In this document: in pieces, positions 21,194 to 30,588 of the stretch
Layout of the letters: each line of letters begins with the position of its first letter
How positions within the stretch are numbered: the stretch's first letter is position 1
Translations under genes and position numbers: made by a program
From: an uncultured Pelagibacteraceae bacterium
Lineage (GTDB): Bacteria > Pseudomonadota > Alphaproteobacteria > Pelagibacterales > Pelagibacteraceae
Assembly (NCBI GenBank): GCA_902592675.1
Contig: CACJFJ010000001.1
Location: forward strand, 1-64,000
Direction: 5' to 3'
DNA: 64,000 nt
The notes under the pieces: model-generated
Databases searched by the model: none
Seen by the model: only the letters and a program-made list of their open reading frames with translations
Told to the model about the DNA's origin: nothing

Positions 21194-22266
21194 TGAGTTT
21201 TAAGTGTGGAATAGTTGGGCTTCCAAATGTTGGTAAGTCGACCTTATTTAATGCTTTAACTAATTCTAGTAAGGCACACGCAGCAAATTTTCCATTTTGT
21301 ACTATTGACCCAAATATCGGTATAGTGCCTGTGCCAGATAGTAGATTAGAAAATTTAGCTAGGATCTCTAAATCAAAAAAAATTATTAACACTACTATAT
21401 CATTTGTAGATATTGCTGGACTTGTAAAAGGTGCCTCGAAAGGCGAAGGTTTAGGAAACAAATTTCTCTCACATATCAGAGAAGTGGATGCAATAATACA
21501 CATGATTAGATGTTTTGACTCAAATGACATTCAAAATGTAAATACTTCAGTAAATCCAATTAGAGATTTAGAAATTATTGAAACGGAGATGATGCTGGCA
21601 GATCTTGAGTCAATAAATAAAAGATTGGAAAAAAATAACAAAAAAAATTTAGAGGAGCTTCAATTAAAAATTCTAGAAACCTCATTAGACTACATTAACA
21701 ATGATAAAGATGTTTCTATTATGAAGACAAAATTTGATAAAAAATCTCTTAATCAAAGTGGCCTTTTATTTCTAAAACCGAAGATTTTTGTTTGTAATGT
21801 GGACGAGCAAAGTATTCAAAATGGCAATAATTATTCTGACGCTTTTATTAAGAAGTACGGCAAAGATAAAACTTTAATAGTCTCTGCTGATATTGAGAAT
21901 CAAATTAATGGATTAGATAAAAAAGAAAGAGAAAATTATATGAAAATCATAGGTTTAAAACAAACCGGTCTAGATATGATTATTCAAAAAGGATATAAAA
22001 TTCTTGAATTAGATACGTACTTTACTTCTGGTCCAGAAGAAACCAGGGCTTGGACAATAGAAAAAAACTGTCCTGCGCCAAAAGCTGCTGGAGAAATTCA
22101 CACTGATTTTGAGAAAGGTTTTATCAGAGCGGAGACAGTATCGTACGAGGACTTTATAACCAATAACGGTTGGATTAACTCAAAAACGAATGGAAAAATG
22201 CGATTAGAGGGAAAAGACTATATTGTTAGAGATGGAGATATTTTAAACTTCCGTTTCAATACGTGA
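21193..22266 (+). CDS. ychF: Redox-regulated ATPase YchF (Obg-family)
   Basis: This 357-residue P-loop protein related to Obg GTPases prefers ATP and binds the ribosome. Motifs are GLPNVGKSTLFNALT (G1), DIAGLVKGASKGEGLGNKFL (G3 region), a G4-equivalent CNVDE in place of NKxD (the basis of ATP preference) and the C-terminal TGS-type domain (GEIHTDFEKGFIRAETVSYEDF). It starts inside the pth stop codon. Its last 24 bases overlap the 3' end of convergent petC, so no terminator fits between them. Confidence 0.97.
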   Translation: MSFKCGIVGLPNVGKSTLFNALTNSSKAHAANFPFCTIDPNIGIVPVPDSRLENLARISKSKKIINTTISFVDIAGLVKGASKGEGLGNKFLSHIREVDAIIHMIRCFDSNDIQNVNTSVNPIRDLEIIETEMMLADLESINKRLEKNNKKNLEELQLKILETSLDYINNDKDVSIMKTKFDKKSLNQSGLLFLKPKIFVCNVDEQSIQNGNNYSDAFIKKYGKDKTLIVSADIENQINGLDKKERENYMKIIGLKQTGLDMIIQKGYKILELDTYFTSGPEETRAWTIEKNCPAPKAAGEIHTDFEKGFIRAETVSYEDFITNNGWINSKTNGKMRLEGKDYIVRDGDILNFRFNT

Positions 22267-23022
22267 CCATATTCTCTTCATACTAAAATAAACTAAAATG
22301 GTCAAAATTATTAAATACACTATAGCTTTAAAACCCATTTGGTGTCTAGATTCTAAATGAGGTTCAGCTGACCACATCAAGAATGTTGTTACATCTTTTG
22401 ACATCTGCTCAACAGTAGCTATTGTGCCATCTGAGTATTCTACTAATCCATCTGATAATTGATTAGCCATTTTAATTTTATTTCCATACATATATTTATT
22501 ATAATAGACACCATCATCTAAAGTAATTCCAGCTGGTGGATCTTCATATCCTTGAAGTAGAGAATATATATAATCTACCCCACCACCTCTTGCTTTAACT
22601 AGAACTGACATATCTGGTGGATAAGCTCCTCCATTTGCAGCTTGAGCTGCTTGAACATTATCATATGGCATTACAAATTTGTCTGATAATCTTCCAGGAC
22701 GAGTAAACATGTCACCATCTGCATTAGGTCCATCTTTAACTTCAAAAGATGCAGCAATTGCTTTTGCTTGATCTATTGAAAATTCTGGCCCTCCTTTTTC
22801 AGCTAAATTTCTATAGCTTAAATATTTCATTGAATGACAAGAAGAACAGACTTCGGTATAGACTTGATATCCTCTTTGAAGTGCAGCCCGATCAAACTTT
22901 CCAAAAAGACCCTTAAAACTCCAATCAGTTTTCAAATACTCGATTTTTTCCGCTGCTTGAATATTCAATAAAAATCCAGAAAATAAGATAACTAATGAAA
23001 ATATCCTAAAAAATTTTTTCAC
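22243..23022 (-). CDS. petC: Cytochrome c1 (bc1 complex)
   Basis: This 259-residue precursor is the haem c subunit of the ubiquinol-cytochrome c reductase. It has a signal peptide (FSLVILFSGFLLNIQAA), haem attachment CSSCH at 59-63, the c1-specific RPGRLSDKFVMPY block with PYDNVQAAQAANGGAYPPD, and a methionine ligand region. A C-terminal membrane anchor (KAIVYLIILTILVYFSM) ends in basic residues. It is the last gene of petA-petB-petC, with petB ending on the base before it. The order matches the classical fbcFBC operon. Confidence 0.97.
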   Translation of the reverse strand: MKKFFRIFSLVILFSGFLLNIQAAEKIEYLKTDWSFKGLFGKFDRAALQRGYQVYTEVCSSCHSMKYLSYRNLAEKGGPEFSIDQAKAIAASFEVKDGPNADGDMFTRPGRLSDKFVMPYDNVQAAQAANGGAYPPDMSVLVKARGGGVDYIYSLLQGYEDPPAGITLDDGVYYNKYMYGNKIKMANQLSDGLVEYSDGTIATVEQMSKDVTTFLMWSAEPHLESRHQMGFKAIVYLIILTILVYFSMKRIWSRIETEV

Positions 23023-24285
23023 TTAATTATTCAAACTTTCTTTATTCTTTGCAGTCGCTAAATTAGGCGAACCTCCTAATATGGGCTCGGTAATACTTAG
23101 TGGAATTGGAAGAGTTTTTTCTTTCCATCCTAAAACTGGCAAAATCACTAAAAAGTGCAAGAAATAATATGCTGTAGCTACTCTAGCTACTAATAAATAT
23201 AATCCCTCAGCTGGCATTGCTCCTACATAACCAAGAATTAAAACGTCAGCAACTAAAATCCAATAAAATTGTTTATACAAAGGTCTAAACACAGCTGACC
23301 TAATCTTTGAAGTATCAAGCCAAGGAAGGGCAGCTAAAATTAAAATAGCTGATAACATTGCAACCACTCCTAAAAGTTTATCTGGAACTGATCTTAAAAT
23401 TGCGTAGAAAGGTAACAAATACCACTCAGGAACGATGTGTGCTGGAGTGACTAACGGATTAGCTTCAATATAATTATCAGCATGACCTAGAATATTTGGT
23501 GTGTAAAAAACAAAAAATGCAAAAACAATCATGAACATTAATAACGCAAATCCGTCTTTAATAACTATGTAAGGATGAAATGGAACTGTATCCTTTGAAG
23601 GTTTTTTTACATCTATACCTACTGGATTGTTATTTCCAGGAACATGTAGTGCCCATATATGAAGAACGACTAAACCTAAAATCAAAAAAGGTATCAAGTA
23701 ATGAAGTGTAAAAAATCTTGTTAAAGTTGGATTGTCAACTGAATAACCTCCCCATAACCAGGTAACTATACCCTCACCAACCAAAGGAATTGCACTAAAT
23801 AAGTTCGTTATTACAGTCGCGCCCCAGAAACTCATTTGTCCCCAAGGAAGCACATAACCTAAAAATGCAGCAGCCATCATTAATAAATATATGATGATAC
23901 CTATTATCCAAATTATTTCTCTAGGGGCTTTATAAGAACCATAAAATAGAGATCTAAAAATATGAATATAAACAGCAAGAAAAAACATTGATGCACCATT
24001 CGCATGAATGTATCTTATTAACCAACCATAATTTACGTCTCTCATAATGTGCTCAACACTGTCAAAGGCCATATCAGCATGAGCAATATAATGCATCGCA
24101 AGAACTAGACCTGTAACAATTTGAGTTATTAAACAAAAAGTTAGTATTCCTCCAAATGTCCACCAATAATTTAAATTTTTAGGTGTTGGATAATCAGTTA
24201 AATGATTGGCTAAAGTTAATAAAGGTAAACGATCATTAAACCATTTTCCGAATTTTGATTTTGGTGTGTATTCGTGATCACTCAT
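23023..24285 (-). CDS. petB: Cytochrome b (bc1 complex)
   Basis: This 420-residue polytopic haem protein is the quinol-oxidising core of complex III. Conserved elements include [21 protein letters not shown], the haem ligand histidines in helices B and D (LAMHYIAH and [23 protein letters not shown]), the Qo-site [16 protein letters not shown] and [19 protein letters not shown]. It starts five bases after petA and abuts petC. Nothing is missing. Confidence 0.98.
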   Translation of the reverse strand: MSDHEYTPKSKFGKWFNDRLPLLTLANHLTDYPTPKNLNYWWTFGGILTFCLITQIVTGLVLAMHYIAHADMAFDSVEHIMRDVNYGWLIRYIHANGASMFFLAVYIHIFRSLFYGSYKAPREIIWIIGIIIYLLMMAAAFLGYVLPWGQMSFWGATVITNLFSAIPLVGEGIVTWLWGGYSVDNPTLTRFFTLHYLIPFLILGLVVLHIWALHVPGNNNPVGIDVKKPSKDTVPFHPYIVIKDGFALLMFMIVFAFFVFYTPNILGHADNYIEANPLVTPAHIVPEWYLLPFYAILRSVPDKLLGVVAMLSAILILAALPWLDTSKIRSAVFRPLYKQFYWILVADVLILGYVGAMPAEGLYLLVARVATAYYFLHFLVILPVLGWKEKTLPIPLSITEPILGGSPNLATAKNKESLNN

Positions 24286-24290
24286 AAAAA

Positions 24291-24800
24291 CTATCCAATC
24301 TTAATCGTGTTAGCATTAACAAATTCATATTTAGGAATTTCCATATTTGTTGGAGCTGGTCCTTTTCTGATTCTTCCCGAGATATCATAATGAGAACCGT
24401 GACAAGGACAAAACCATCCATTGTATTCTCCTTTTTGATCTAAAGGAACACAACCTAAATGGGTGCAAACTCCAAGCATTACTAGCCACTCTGGATTCTT
24501 CGCACGATCTTCGTCTTTTTCAGGATGTTTTAATTCTTCCAATTTTACAGATCTTGCCTCTGCTATCTCACTCTGAGTTCTTCTTCGAATAAAGACTGGT
24601 TTGCCTCTCCATAAAACAGTAATAGTTTTTCCTGGATTCAATGCGCTAACGTCTACTTCAGTACTAGCTAACGCCTTAACTGATGCATCAGGGTTCATTT
24701 GATCTATCATTGGCCATACTACTGCTGCTGCCCCTACGGCCCCTACAGCATATGTGGCTGTAAATAAAAAGTCTCTTCTTTTAGTCTCTTTTTCTGCCAT
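24291..24800 (-). CDS. petA: Ubiquinol-cytochrome c reductase Rieske iron-sulfur subunit
   Basis: This 169-residue [2Fe-2S] subunit of the bc1 complex is the first gene of the operon. The two cluster-binding loops are CTHLGCVPL and [10 protein letters not shown] twin-arginine-type N-terminus ([25 protein letters not shown]) both targets and anchors it through one uncleaved helix. Its promoter must lie in the 88-base divergent gap shared with trmL. Length and order are typical. Confidence 0.97.
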   Translation of the reverse strand: MAEKETKRRDFLFTATYAVGAVGAAAVVWPMIDQMNPDASVKALASTEVDVSALNPGKTITVLWRGKPVFIRRRTQSEIAEARSVKLEELKHPEKDEDRAKNPEWLVMLGVCTHLGCVPLDQKGEYNGWFCPCHGSHYDISGRIRKGPAPTNMEIPKYEFVNANTIKIG

Positions 24801-24854
24801 CTGTAAATACTTATAATTCTATATATTGATTTAGCTTGTTAATATATGATTACA

Positions 24855-24860
24855 TATAAT
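24855..24860 (+). promoter_or_regulatory. Putative -10 box for trmL-hemF-greA
   Basis: A perfect TATAAT sits 28 bases upstream of the trmL ATG, in the 88-base divergent gap between petA and trmL. Seventeen bases upstream is TAGCTT, a poor -35 match. The gap is about 80% A+T, so chance occurrence is quite possible. No convincing minus-strand counterpart for petA was identified. Confidence 0.3.
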
Positions 24861-24888
24861 AAAAAAGTATTATTTTTCTACTGAAAGA

Positions 24889-25362
24889 ATGACACATAAT
24901 CAAATGAATGAGGGGCCTAAAATTGCTTTATTTGAACCAGATATACCACAAAATACAGCTGCTATAGTTAGGACTTGTGCCTGTCTTGGAGCAAAATTAG
25001 AGATCATAGAACCATGTGGTTTTTTTATCAATGACAAGCGTTTTAAAAGGGTCGTAATGGACTATATGAATGAGGAGGATATAAAATTTTACAAAAGTTC
25101 AGAGGAATTTTTCGAGCACAAACAGAATAAAAGGATTGTATTAATGACTACTAAAGCATCATTATCATATACAAAATTTAAATTTGACAAAAAAGATACA
25201 ATTTTATTTGGTAGAGAAAGCGCAGGTGTTCCAGAAAAAATACATAAATCAGTTAAAGATAGGCTTAAAATTCCAATGAAAAATGATAAACGTTCACTTA
25301 ATATAGCTTCATCAGTTGCAATAATTTTAGCTGAAAGCTTTAAACAAACAAACTTAATTTAA
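24889..25362 (+). CDS. trmL: tRNA (cytidine/uridine-2'-O-)-methyltransferase TrmL (SPOUT)
   Basis: This 157-residue SPOUT-class RNA methylase is predicted to modify the wobble base of tRNA-Leu. It shows the family opening IALFEPDIPQNTAAIVRTCACLGA. The knot motifs are TILFGRESAGVPEKIH and RSLNIASSVAIILAE, where SAM binds. Start ATG 24889 is accepted, though a second ATG six residues in is possible. The next gene, hemF, follows its stop with no gap. Confidence 0.93.
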   Translation: MTHNQMNEGPKIALFEPDIPQNTAAIVRTCACLGAKLEIIEPCGFFINDKRFKRVVMDYMNEEDIKFYKSSEEFFEHKQNKRIVLMTTKASLSYTKFKFDKKDTILFGRESAGVPEKIHKSVKDRLKIPMKNDKRSLNIASSVAIILAESFKQTNLI

Positions 25363-26187
25363 ATGGAATTAAATATAAAAAAAGACTTAACAAGTAACTG
25401 GTTTAAAACTCTTCAAAACGCATTTTGTGACGATATAAGCCGAATAGAAAAAAAAAATTTATTCAAATCAACTTCATGGAGAAGAAATTCTGAAAAAGAT
25501 GAGGGTGGAGGTGAATACAGAATATTACAAAATGGTAAAGTTTTTGAAAAAGTTGGTGTTAATTTTTCCAAAGTTTATGGAAAATTTCCAAAAAAATTTC
25601 AGAAAAATATCTTTGGAGCTCAAAAGGATGCAAAATTTTGGGCATCAGGTATATCTGTTGTAATGCATATGAAAAACCCTCTGATACCAGCAATGCATTT
25701 TAACACAAGATACATTTGTACTACTAAAGATTGGTTTGGAGGGGGTATTGATGTAACTCCATCAAAAAATGATTTAAATGAGAAAAAAGAGTTTCATAAA
25801 ATCCTGAAAAATATGTGTGATCGACATAATAAGAATTTTTATAAAAAATACAAAAAATGGTGTGATGAATACTTTTATTTACCTCACCGAAAAGAGCCAA
25901 GGGGAATAGGAGGAATTTTTTTTGATTATAGAAGAGATAATTTTGAAAAAGACTTCAAATTTACAAGAGATGTAGGAATTACATTTCAACATATTTTCAA
26001 TACTATAATTAGAAATAAGATAAATAGAAAGTGGACCAAAAAAGATAAAGAAAAACAATTTATCAAAAGAGGAAGATATGTAGAATTTAATTTACTTTAT
26101 GACAGAGGTACAAAATTTGGATTACAAACAGATGGTAATATTGAAGGAATTTTAATGTCTTTGCCACCACTAGCTAAATGGAAATAA
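25363..26187 (+). CDS. hemF: Oxygen-dependent coproporphyrinogen III oxidase
   Basis: This 274-residue haem-biosynthesis enzyme decarboxylates coproporphyrinogen III using O2. Signatures are SWRRNSEKDEGGGEYRIL, MHMKNPLIPAMHFNTRYI, WFGGGIDVTP and the family pattern KKWCDEYFYLPHRKEPRGIGGIFFDY. A further conserved block near the end is EFNLLYDRGTKFGLQTDGNIEGILMSLPP. The oxygen-dependent form fits an obligately aerobic marine lifestyle and the adjacent respiratory genes. It is packed without spacers between trmL and greA. Confidence 0.97.
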   Translation: MELNIKKDLTSNWFKTLQNAFCDDISRIEKKNLFKSTSWRRNSEKDEGGGEYRILQNGKVFEKVGVNFSKVYGKFPKKFQKNIFGAQKDAKFWASGISVVMHMKNPLIPAMHFNTRYICTTKDWFGGGIDVTPSKNDLNEKKEFHKILKNMCDRHNKNFYKKYKKWCDEYFYLPHRKEPRGIGGIFFDYRRDNFEKDFKFTRDVGITFQHIFNTIIRNKINRKWTKKDKEKQFIKRGRYVEFNLLYDRGTKFGLQTDGNIEGILMSLPPLAKWK

Positions 26188-26664
26188 ATGAATAAAGAAC
26201 CAATCACCTTAAATGGACTTAATAAACTTAAAGAAGAGCTTGTTTATTTAAAAGAAAAAAAAAGACCAGAAATAGTTAATGCGATTGCAGAAGCTAGATC
26301 ACATGGAGATCTAAAAGAAAATGCTGAATATCACGCTGCCAAAGAGGAGCAATCATATAATGAAGGTCGCATTACTGAAATTAATGATATTATTGCTAGA
26401 GCTAATGTGATTGATGTTACAAAACTTAATAATGATGGAAAAGTCATTTTTGGTTCAACTGTATTTTTAGAAAATCTAGATAGTGGAGAGAAAATAAATT
26501 ATAAAATTGTTGGCAAAGATGAGGCCGATCTTAAAAATAAATTAATATTTTTTCAATCGCCTATTGGGAAAGGATTAATTGGAAAAAATAAAAATGACCT
26601 TGTTGAAATCAGTACACCAGCTGGAATTAAAAATTTCGAAATTAAAGATGTTAAGTATATTTAG
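26188..26664 (+). CDS. greA: Transcription elongation factor GreA
   Basis: This 158-residue factor rescues backtracked RNA polymerase. It has the N-terminal coiled coil ([45 protein letters not shown]) with the acidic tip residues, then a C-terminal FKBP-like domain ([21 protein letters not shown] and PIGKGLIGK). It begins directly after hemF. Its TAG overlaps the stop of the convergent CCA-adding enzyme gene in TTAG. Confidence 0.97.
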   Translation: MNKEPITLNGLNKLKEELVYLKEKKRPEIVNAIAEARSHGDLKENAEYHAAKEEQSYNEGRITEINDIIARANVIDVTKLNNDGKVIFGSTVFLENLDSGEKINYKIVGKDEADLKNKLIFFQSPIGKGLIGKNKNDLVEISTPAGIKNFEIKDVKYI

Positions 26665-27935
26665 CTTTTAATGATATTGTCAACTTGAGTATCTGATAAC
26701 TGAAAATTATTATTTACCCACTCCTTTTCAATAATTTTTAATTTAACTCCTAGTTGCTTGCCCTCAGGTATATTGTATTTAGAAATTAAAATTTCAGCTT
26801 TTATTGGCATAATAGGTATCTTTTTATTTTTAAAAATTTCAGACAATTCAAAAAGATCTAGGTCAATTTTTTTTGAAGTTATTATCTTAAAATTTATAAT
26901 ATCCATTACGGCTTGATTTCCATAATAATAAAAAATCTTATTTAAGTTTTGTTCTGTAAATATTTTTGAATTAATATTTTCCTTAAAAAAATTATCTATT
27001 ATCTTTATTCTTTTTCGATCTTTTTTTGAAATATTATACTTAAATATAAAATAGTCTGCATTGTCTTTGTTATCTATAACCAATAAAGATATCAAAAAAG
27101 TTAAATCAGAATTTTTTAATATTTCCCTTTTATTTGGATTTAATTTGTTAAAAAGATTTAAATTTTTAACTTCTGGAAAAATAATTAAAAATGTTTCAAG
27201 ACAAAACTTATCTTTTGACAATCTTTCAAGTGTGTTTAGTTGTATAATCTTTTTTAATTCATCTAATAATCTTTCTTTTGATAATTTTGAAACTCCACCT
27301 AAATTTTTTTTAATTTTTTTAATTACTTCAGGTTTATGTGGGTGTTTTGAATAGATCAAAAAAAATCTAAAATATCTTAATATTCTTAGATAATCCTCTT
27401 TAATCCTTTTGTCAGGATCTCCAATAAAAATTACATCACCATTTTCTAAATCAGTCTTCCCATCGTAGGGATCAAAAAGATTACCCTCAACATCTGAATA
27501 AATAGAGTTTATTGTAAAATCTCTTCTTGATGAGTCTTTTTTCCAATCATTTGAGAATCTAACTTCAGCATGTCTTCCATCTGTATTAATATCCTCCCTT
27601 AAAGAAGTAATCTCAAATTTATATTCACCTGATGTGGCTGTTATTGTTCCATGTTCTTTCCCACTTTCATAAAAGCTGATTTCATTTCTTTTTAACGCAT
27701 CACAAGTTTGCTCTGGTTTTAAATTTGTAGCTAAATCAATATCATCGTAAACTTCATTATTTATAATTTTTCTTAGACAGCCACCTACATACATAAGTTC
27801 ACTATTTGAAGAAAAAGAATTAATAGCTTTAAAAATTTTTCCTACAGGTGTTTTTTTTTTAATATCTTTGATTTTTTTACTTAGATCATCAAGATTATTT
27901 GATCTAAAAAAAATTTTATCTAAAAAATTTCTCAT
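26661..27935 (-). CDS. cca: CCA tRNA nucleotidyltransferase (poly(A) polymerase family)
   Basis: This 424-residue class II nucleotidyltransferase adds or repairs the CCA end of tRNAs. It carries [21 protein letters not shown] (the catalytic aspartates), [12 protein letters not shown], the [12 protein letters not shown] motif that selects CTP/ATP, and a helical C-terminal body. The ATG at 27935 is the only usable start. It sits just three bases after the encoded CCA end of tRNA-Gln on the same strand, so the tRNA is part of its leader. A PcnB-type poly(A) polymerase is less likely, because the genome should need this enzyme for tRNAs. Confidence 0.92.
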   Translation of the reverse strand: MRNFLDKIFFRSNNLDDLSKKIKDIKKKTPVGKIFKAINSFSSNSELMYVGGCLRKIINNEVYDDIDLATNLKPEQTCDALKRNEISFYESGKEHGTITATSGEYKFEITSLREDINTDGRHAEVRFSNDWKKDSSRRDFTINSIYSDVEGNLFDPYDGKTDLENGDVIFIGDPDKRIKEDYLRILRYFRFFLIYSKHPHKPEVIKKIKKNLGGVSKLSKERLLDELKKIIQLNTLERLSKDKFCLETFLIIFPEVKNLNLFNKLNPNKREILKNSDLTFLISLLVIDNKDNADYFIFKYNISKKDRKRIKIIDNFFKENINSKIFTEQNLNKIFYYYGNQAVMDIINFKIITSKKIDLDLFELSEIFKNKKIPIMPIKAEILISKYNIPEGKQLGVKLKIIEKEWVNNNFQLSDTQVDNIIKS

Positions 27936-27938
27936 AAT

Positions 27939-28012
27939 TGGCTGGGGCGCTAGGATTCGAACCTAGGATGCAGGTACCAAAAACCCGTGCCTTACCGCTT
28001 GGCTACGCCCCA
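27939..28012 (-). tRNA. tRNA-Gln (anticodon TTG), CCA end encoded
   Basis: On the minus strand the sequence folds as a standard cloverleaf. The acceptor stem is TGGGGCG with CGCCCCA and a G discriminator. The D arm (GCC...GGC) has a short GCGGTAA-type loop. The anticodon stem CGGGT/ACCTG encloses the loop TTTTGGT, giving anticodon TTG. The T arm is CTAGG-TTCGAAT-CCTAG. The 3' CCA is encoded (27941-27939). The unpaired first base T is typical of bacterial tRNA-Gln. It lies between ispE upstream and the CCA-adding enzyme gene downstream. An 11-T run and TATATG are just upstream. Confidence 0.95.
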
Positions 28013-28044
28013 ATAATAAAATCATATAACACAAAAAAAAAAAT

Positions 28045-28890
28045 TTATATAGTTTTTGAGGCTATACACCAGTAATTTTTAAATTTTTTGTTAAACTTTT
28101 TCTTTGCCTCAAGACATTTGTGTTTTGTTTGATAATAAGCCACTAATGCTGACCCTGAACCTGTCATTCTAACAAATATTGGGTCTAATAAATTTTCTAA
28201 ATAAAATTTTATTTTTTTCAGTTTTGAATATTTAGAGAAAGCAATTTTTTCAAGGCTATTATTGGCTTTTTTTAAAAAAAACATATTAAACATTTTTTTT
28301 TGTGGTTGTTTAAAATGAGTCTTATTAAATTTTTTTACTTTTGAATATATATCTTTAGTCGCACAACCAAAGTTTGGTTTTACAATTAAGGTATGAAATT
28401 TTTTACAACCATCAAAATAACGAATATCATTTTTAGAATTTATAATACAGTTTGTTGAATATAGGCCTAAAATAACATCTGATCCAATTGATTTACAAAC
28501 GTTAAGGATCTCATTTTTATTGATTTGAATTATTTTTTTTTTGATAAAAAATTTCAAAATGCTTGCAGCATTCATTGATCCCCCGCCTAATCCTGCTTTA
28601 CTAGGTATTCTTTTAAAAATTTTTATCTTAAACTTTTCATCTCTCAGCAGTTTTTTTTTTTCTAGATTTTCTAGTAACTTAGAAACTGTATTTTTTTTTC
28701 CTATATTCTTAGAAAATTTACCAGTAAATGAAATTTTGTGTTTTTTTGATTTAATTCTTTTAATAAAGATATCATCATGAAGTAAGATAAACCCTACTAA
28801 GCTCTCAATTTTGTGTAATGATGAATTTTTACCAACTATGTTTAGTGCATAATTAATTTTTGCGTGTGATTTTATTTTATAGTACTTCAT
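28045..28890 (-). CDS. ispE: 4-diphosphocytidyl-2-C-methyl-D-erythritol kinase
   Basis: This GHMP kinase of the MEP isoprenoid pathway reads KSHAKINYALNIVGKNS at the start, the ATP loop IPSKAGLGGGSMNAAS, and MTGSGSALVAY near the C-terminus. The track's 28926 start overlaps the TPR gene. MKYYKIKSHAKINYAL at 28890 (281 aa) begins one base past the TPR stop and is family-like. It supplies precursors used by the carotenoid, ubiquinone and IspH steps encoded elsewhere in the window. An 11-base T run follows its stop before the tRNA gene. Confidence 0.95.
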   Translation of the reverse strand: MKYYKIKSHAKINYALNIVGKNSSLHKIESLVGFILLHDDIFIKRIKSKKHKISFTGKFSKNIGKKNTVSKLLENLEKKKLLRDEKFKIKIFKRIPSKAGLGGGSMNAASILKFFIKKKIIQINKNEILNVCKSIGSDVILGLYSTNCIINSKNDIRYFDGCKKFHTLIVKPNFGCATKDIYSKVKKFNKTHFKQPQKKMFNMFFLKKANNSLEKIAFSKYSKLKKIKFYLENLLDPIFVRMTGSGSALVAYYQTKHKCLEAKKKFNKKFKNYWCIASKTI

Positions 28891-28891
28891 T

Positions 28892-30577
28892 CTATAAATT
28901 TTTAAGTCCTTTAACCAGTTTAACATTAATTTTACTGATCATCTCATCATCAGCGTCATCCATATTCAAAACACTAGACCAGAAATATCTTGCTTGTATT
29001 TTTCTATCTAACTTCCACAATATATCTCCATAATGATCGTTAACAATTGGATCGTCTGGCATTAGTTCTACAGCCCTTTTTAAAAATTCTTCAGCTTTGA
29101 GAAAATCGTTTATCAAATAATATGCCCAACCAATAGAGTCTATAATATAAGGATCATCACTTTTGATTGCGTAAGCAGTCTCAAGCATTTTAATTGCATC
29201 ATTTATTTTATAATCTCTCTCAAGCCATGAATAAGCCAAATAATTTAAAACATACGCATCATCAGGTTTTATCTTTAATGAGAGCTTCAAATCTTTATCC
29301 GCTTTATCATAAATTCTAAGACGTTCGAAACTACTGCCTCTTCTGTAAAGTAAATTTGATTTTATTTCAGAATTTTTATCTAATTTTTCTATAACTTTTG
29401 AATAATATTCTATTGCTTGATTATACTTTTTGGCATTTTTATAAAAGTTTCCCATATCATATAAAAACTTTTTATTTGGTTGAGAAATTTTATTAAATTG
29501 AGAATTTAGATAATTGAGAGACTCCTCTTTATTTTTTTGTTTTGCAATAATTTGTGCCTCTTTTTTAACTCTAAACCAAAAATAGAAATCATCACTTTTT
29601 TTAAAATTTTTAAGAGTTTTCCTTGCTTCTTTATATTCACCATTTAAGAGTTGATTTTCGACAGTCAAAGATAAATTAAATAAAAATTTTTGATTTAAAA
29701 AATTTGATACATTTAAATAAAAATTAGATTTTTCAAAATTATCTTGTGATGAATAAAGGTTGGAAATTATAAAAAGAAATTCACTGGTTATATCTTGATG
29801 ATTTTTGCAAGAAAAAACCTGTCTAAATTTTTTGGCGTTTCCACTCTCAATCCAGCTTTTTCCTTGAGATAATAATAATGTACTATTTATAAATTCAATA
29901 TCGTCAGTTATTTTTTTTGCCTCTTCCATTCTCCCATTTTCAATTAAATAACTTAAGTAAAAAAATTTATATCTACTATAATCTGTTTGAGGATCATTAA
30001 ATAAATTTGAAAAATATAAATCAGTTTTTTTGTCGCCCAGATAGCATCTTTGGAACGTTTCAGAAATGATTGAAAGTTTACCAAAATTTTTTTTATTATC
30101 TAAAATTTTATTTTCTTTAAATACATATACATATTGTTTTAAAATTTCAAAAATTGCTAAATTTAATCTATTTTCTTCGGAAATATTTTCTAGTCTATTT
30201 AATCTAGTATATGCGGACTTAAATTCACTCTTTTTTAAATCATCAACAAAAAGCAACAAGTGAGCTTCAAAGAAATTTGAATTATTCTTTTCTTTATTCA
30301 TTTTAATCAAGTTGATAGCTTGAGGAATTTTATTTTCTAAAACTAACGTATAAATATATCTTTTTAAAAAAGGGTCGTGTTTATCTATTAAAATTTTTGA
30401 TAAGCTGAAAAAATTTAATGCATCCGAATTATTTTTATTTTCAGAAGCAACTATTCCAGAAAAATATTTTGACAGACCTGTAAATTTTTCCCCTGAAAAA
30501 CTATTACTTTTAGAATGAATTGGACTCTGGTATAATAAAAATATTAAGAGAATAATTTTTATTTTTTTAAAAGACAT
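28892..30577 (-). CDS. Tetratricopeptide-repeat protein, exported
   Basis: This 561-residue protein has an N-terminal signal-like hydrophobic stretch (IKIILLIFLLYQSPIHS). Its C-terminal half holds several TPR units, for example YNQAIEYYSKVIEKLDKN, YDKADKDLKLSLKIKPDDAYVLNYLAYSW, and DPYIIDSIGWAYYLIND with the following LMPDDPIVNDHYGD. This large periplasmic or envelope-associated TPR type preceding ispE is common in alphaproteobacteria. The molecular role is unknown, and scaffold or protein-complex assembly is the usual assumption. It starts 11 bases from the divergent uracil-DNA glycosylase gene. Confidence 0.9.
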   Translation of the reverse strand: MSFKKIKIILLIFLLYQSPIHSKSNSFSGEKFTGLSKYFSGIVASENKNNSDALNFFSLSKILIDKHDPFLKRYIYTLVLENKIPQAINLIKMNKEKNNSNFFEAHLLLFVDDLKKSEFKSAYTRLNRLENISEENRLNLAIFEILKQYVYVFKENKILDNKKNFGKLSIISETFQRCYLGDKKTDLYFSNLFNDPQTDYSRYKFFYLSYLIENGRMEEAKKITDDIEFINSTLLLSQGKSWIESGNAKKFRQVFSCKNHQDITSEFLFIISNLYSSQDNFEKSNFYLNVSNFLNQKFLFNLSLTVENQLLNGEYKEARKTLKNFKKSDDFYFWFRVKKEAQIIAKQKNKEESLNYLNSQFNKISQPNKKFLYDMGNFYKNAKKYNQAIEYYSKVIEKLDKNSEIKSNLLYRRGSSFERLRIYDKADKDLKLSLKIKPDDAYVLNYLAYSWLERDYKINDAIKMLETAYAIKSDDPYIIDSIGWAYYLINDFLKAEEFLKRAVELMPDDPIVNDHYGDILWKLDRKIQARYFWSSVLNMDDADDEMISKINVKLVKGLKNL

Positions 30578-30588
30578 TAGGACATTTT

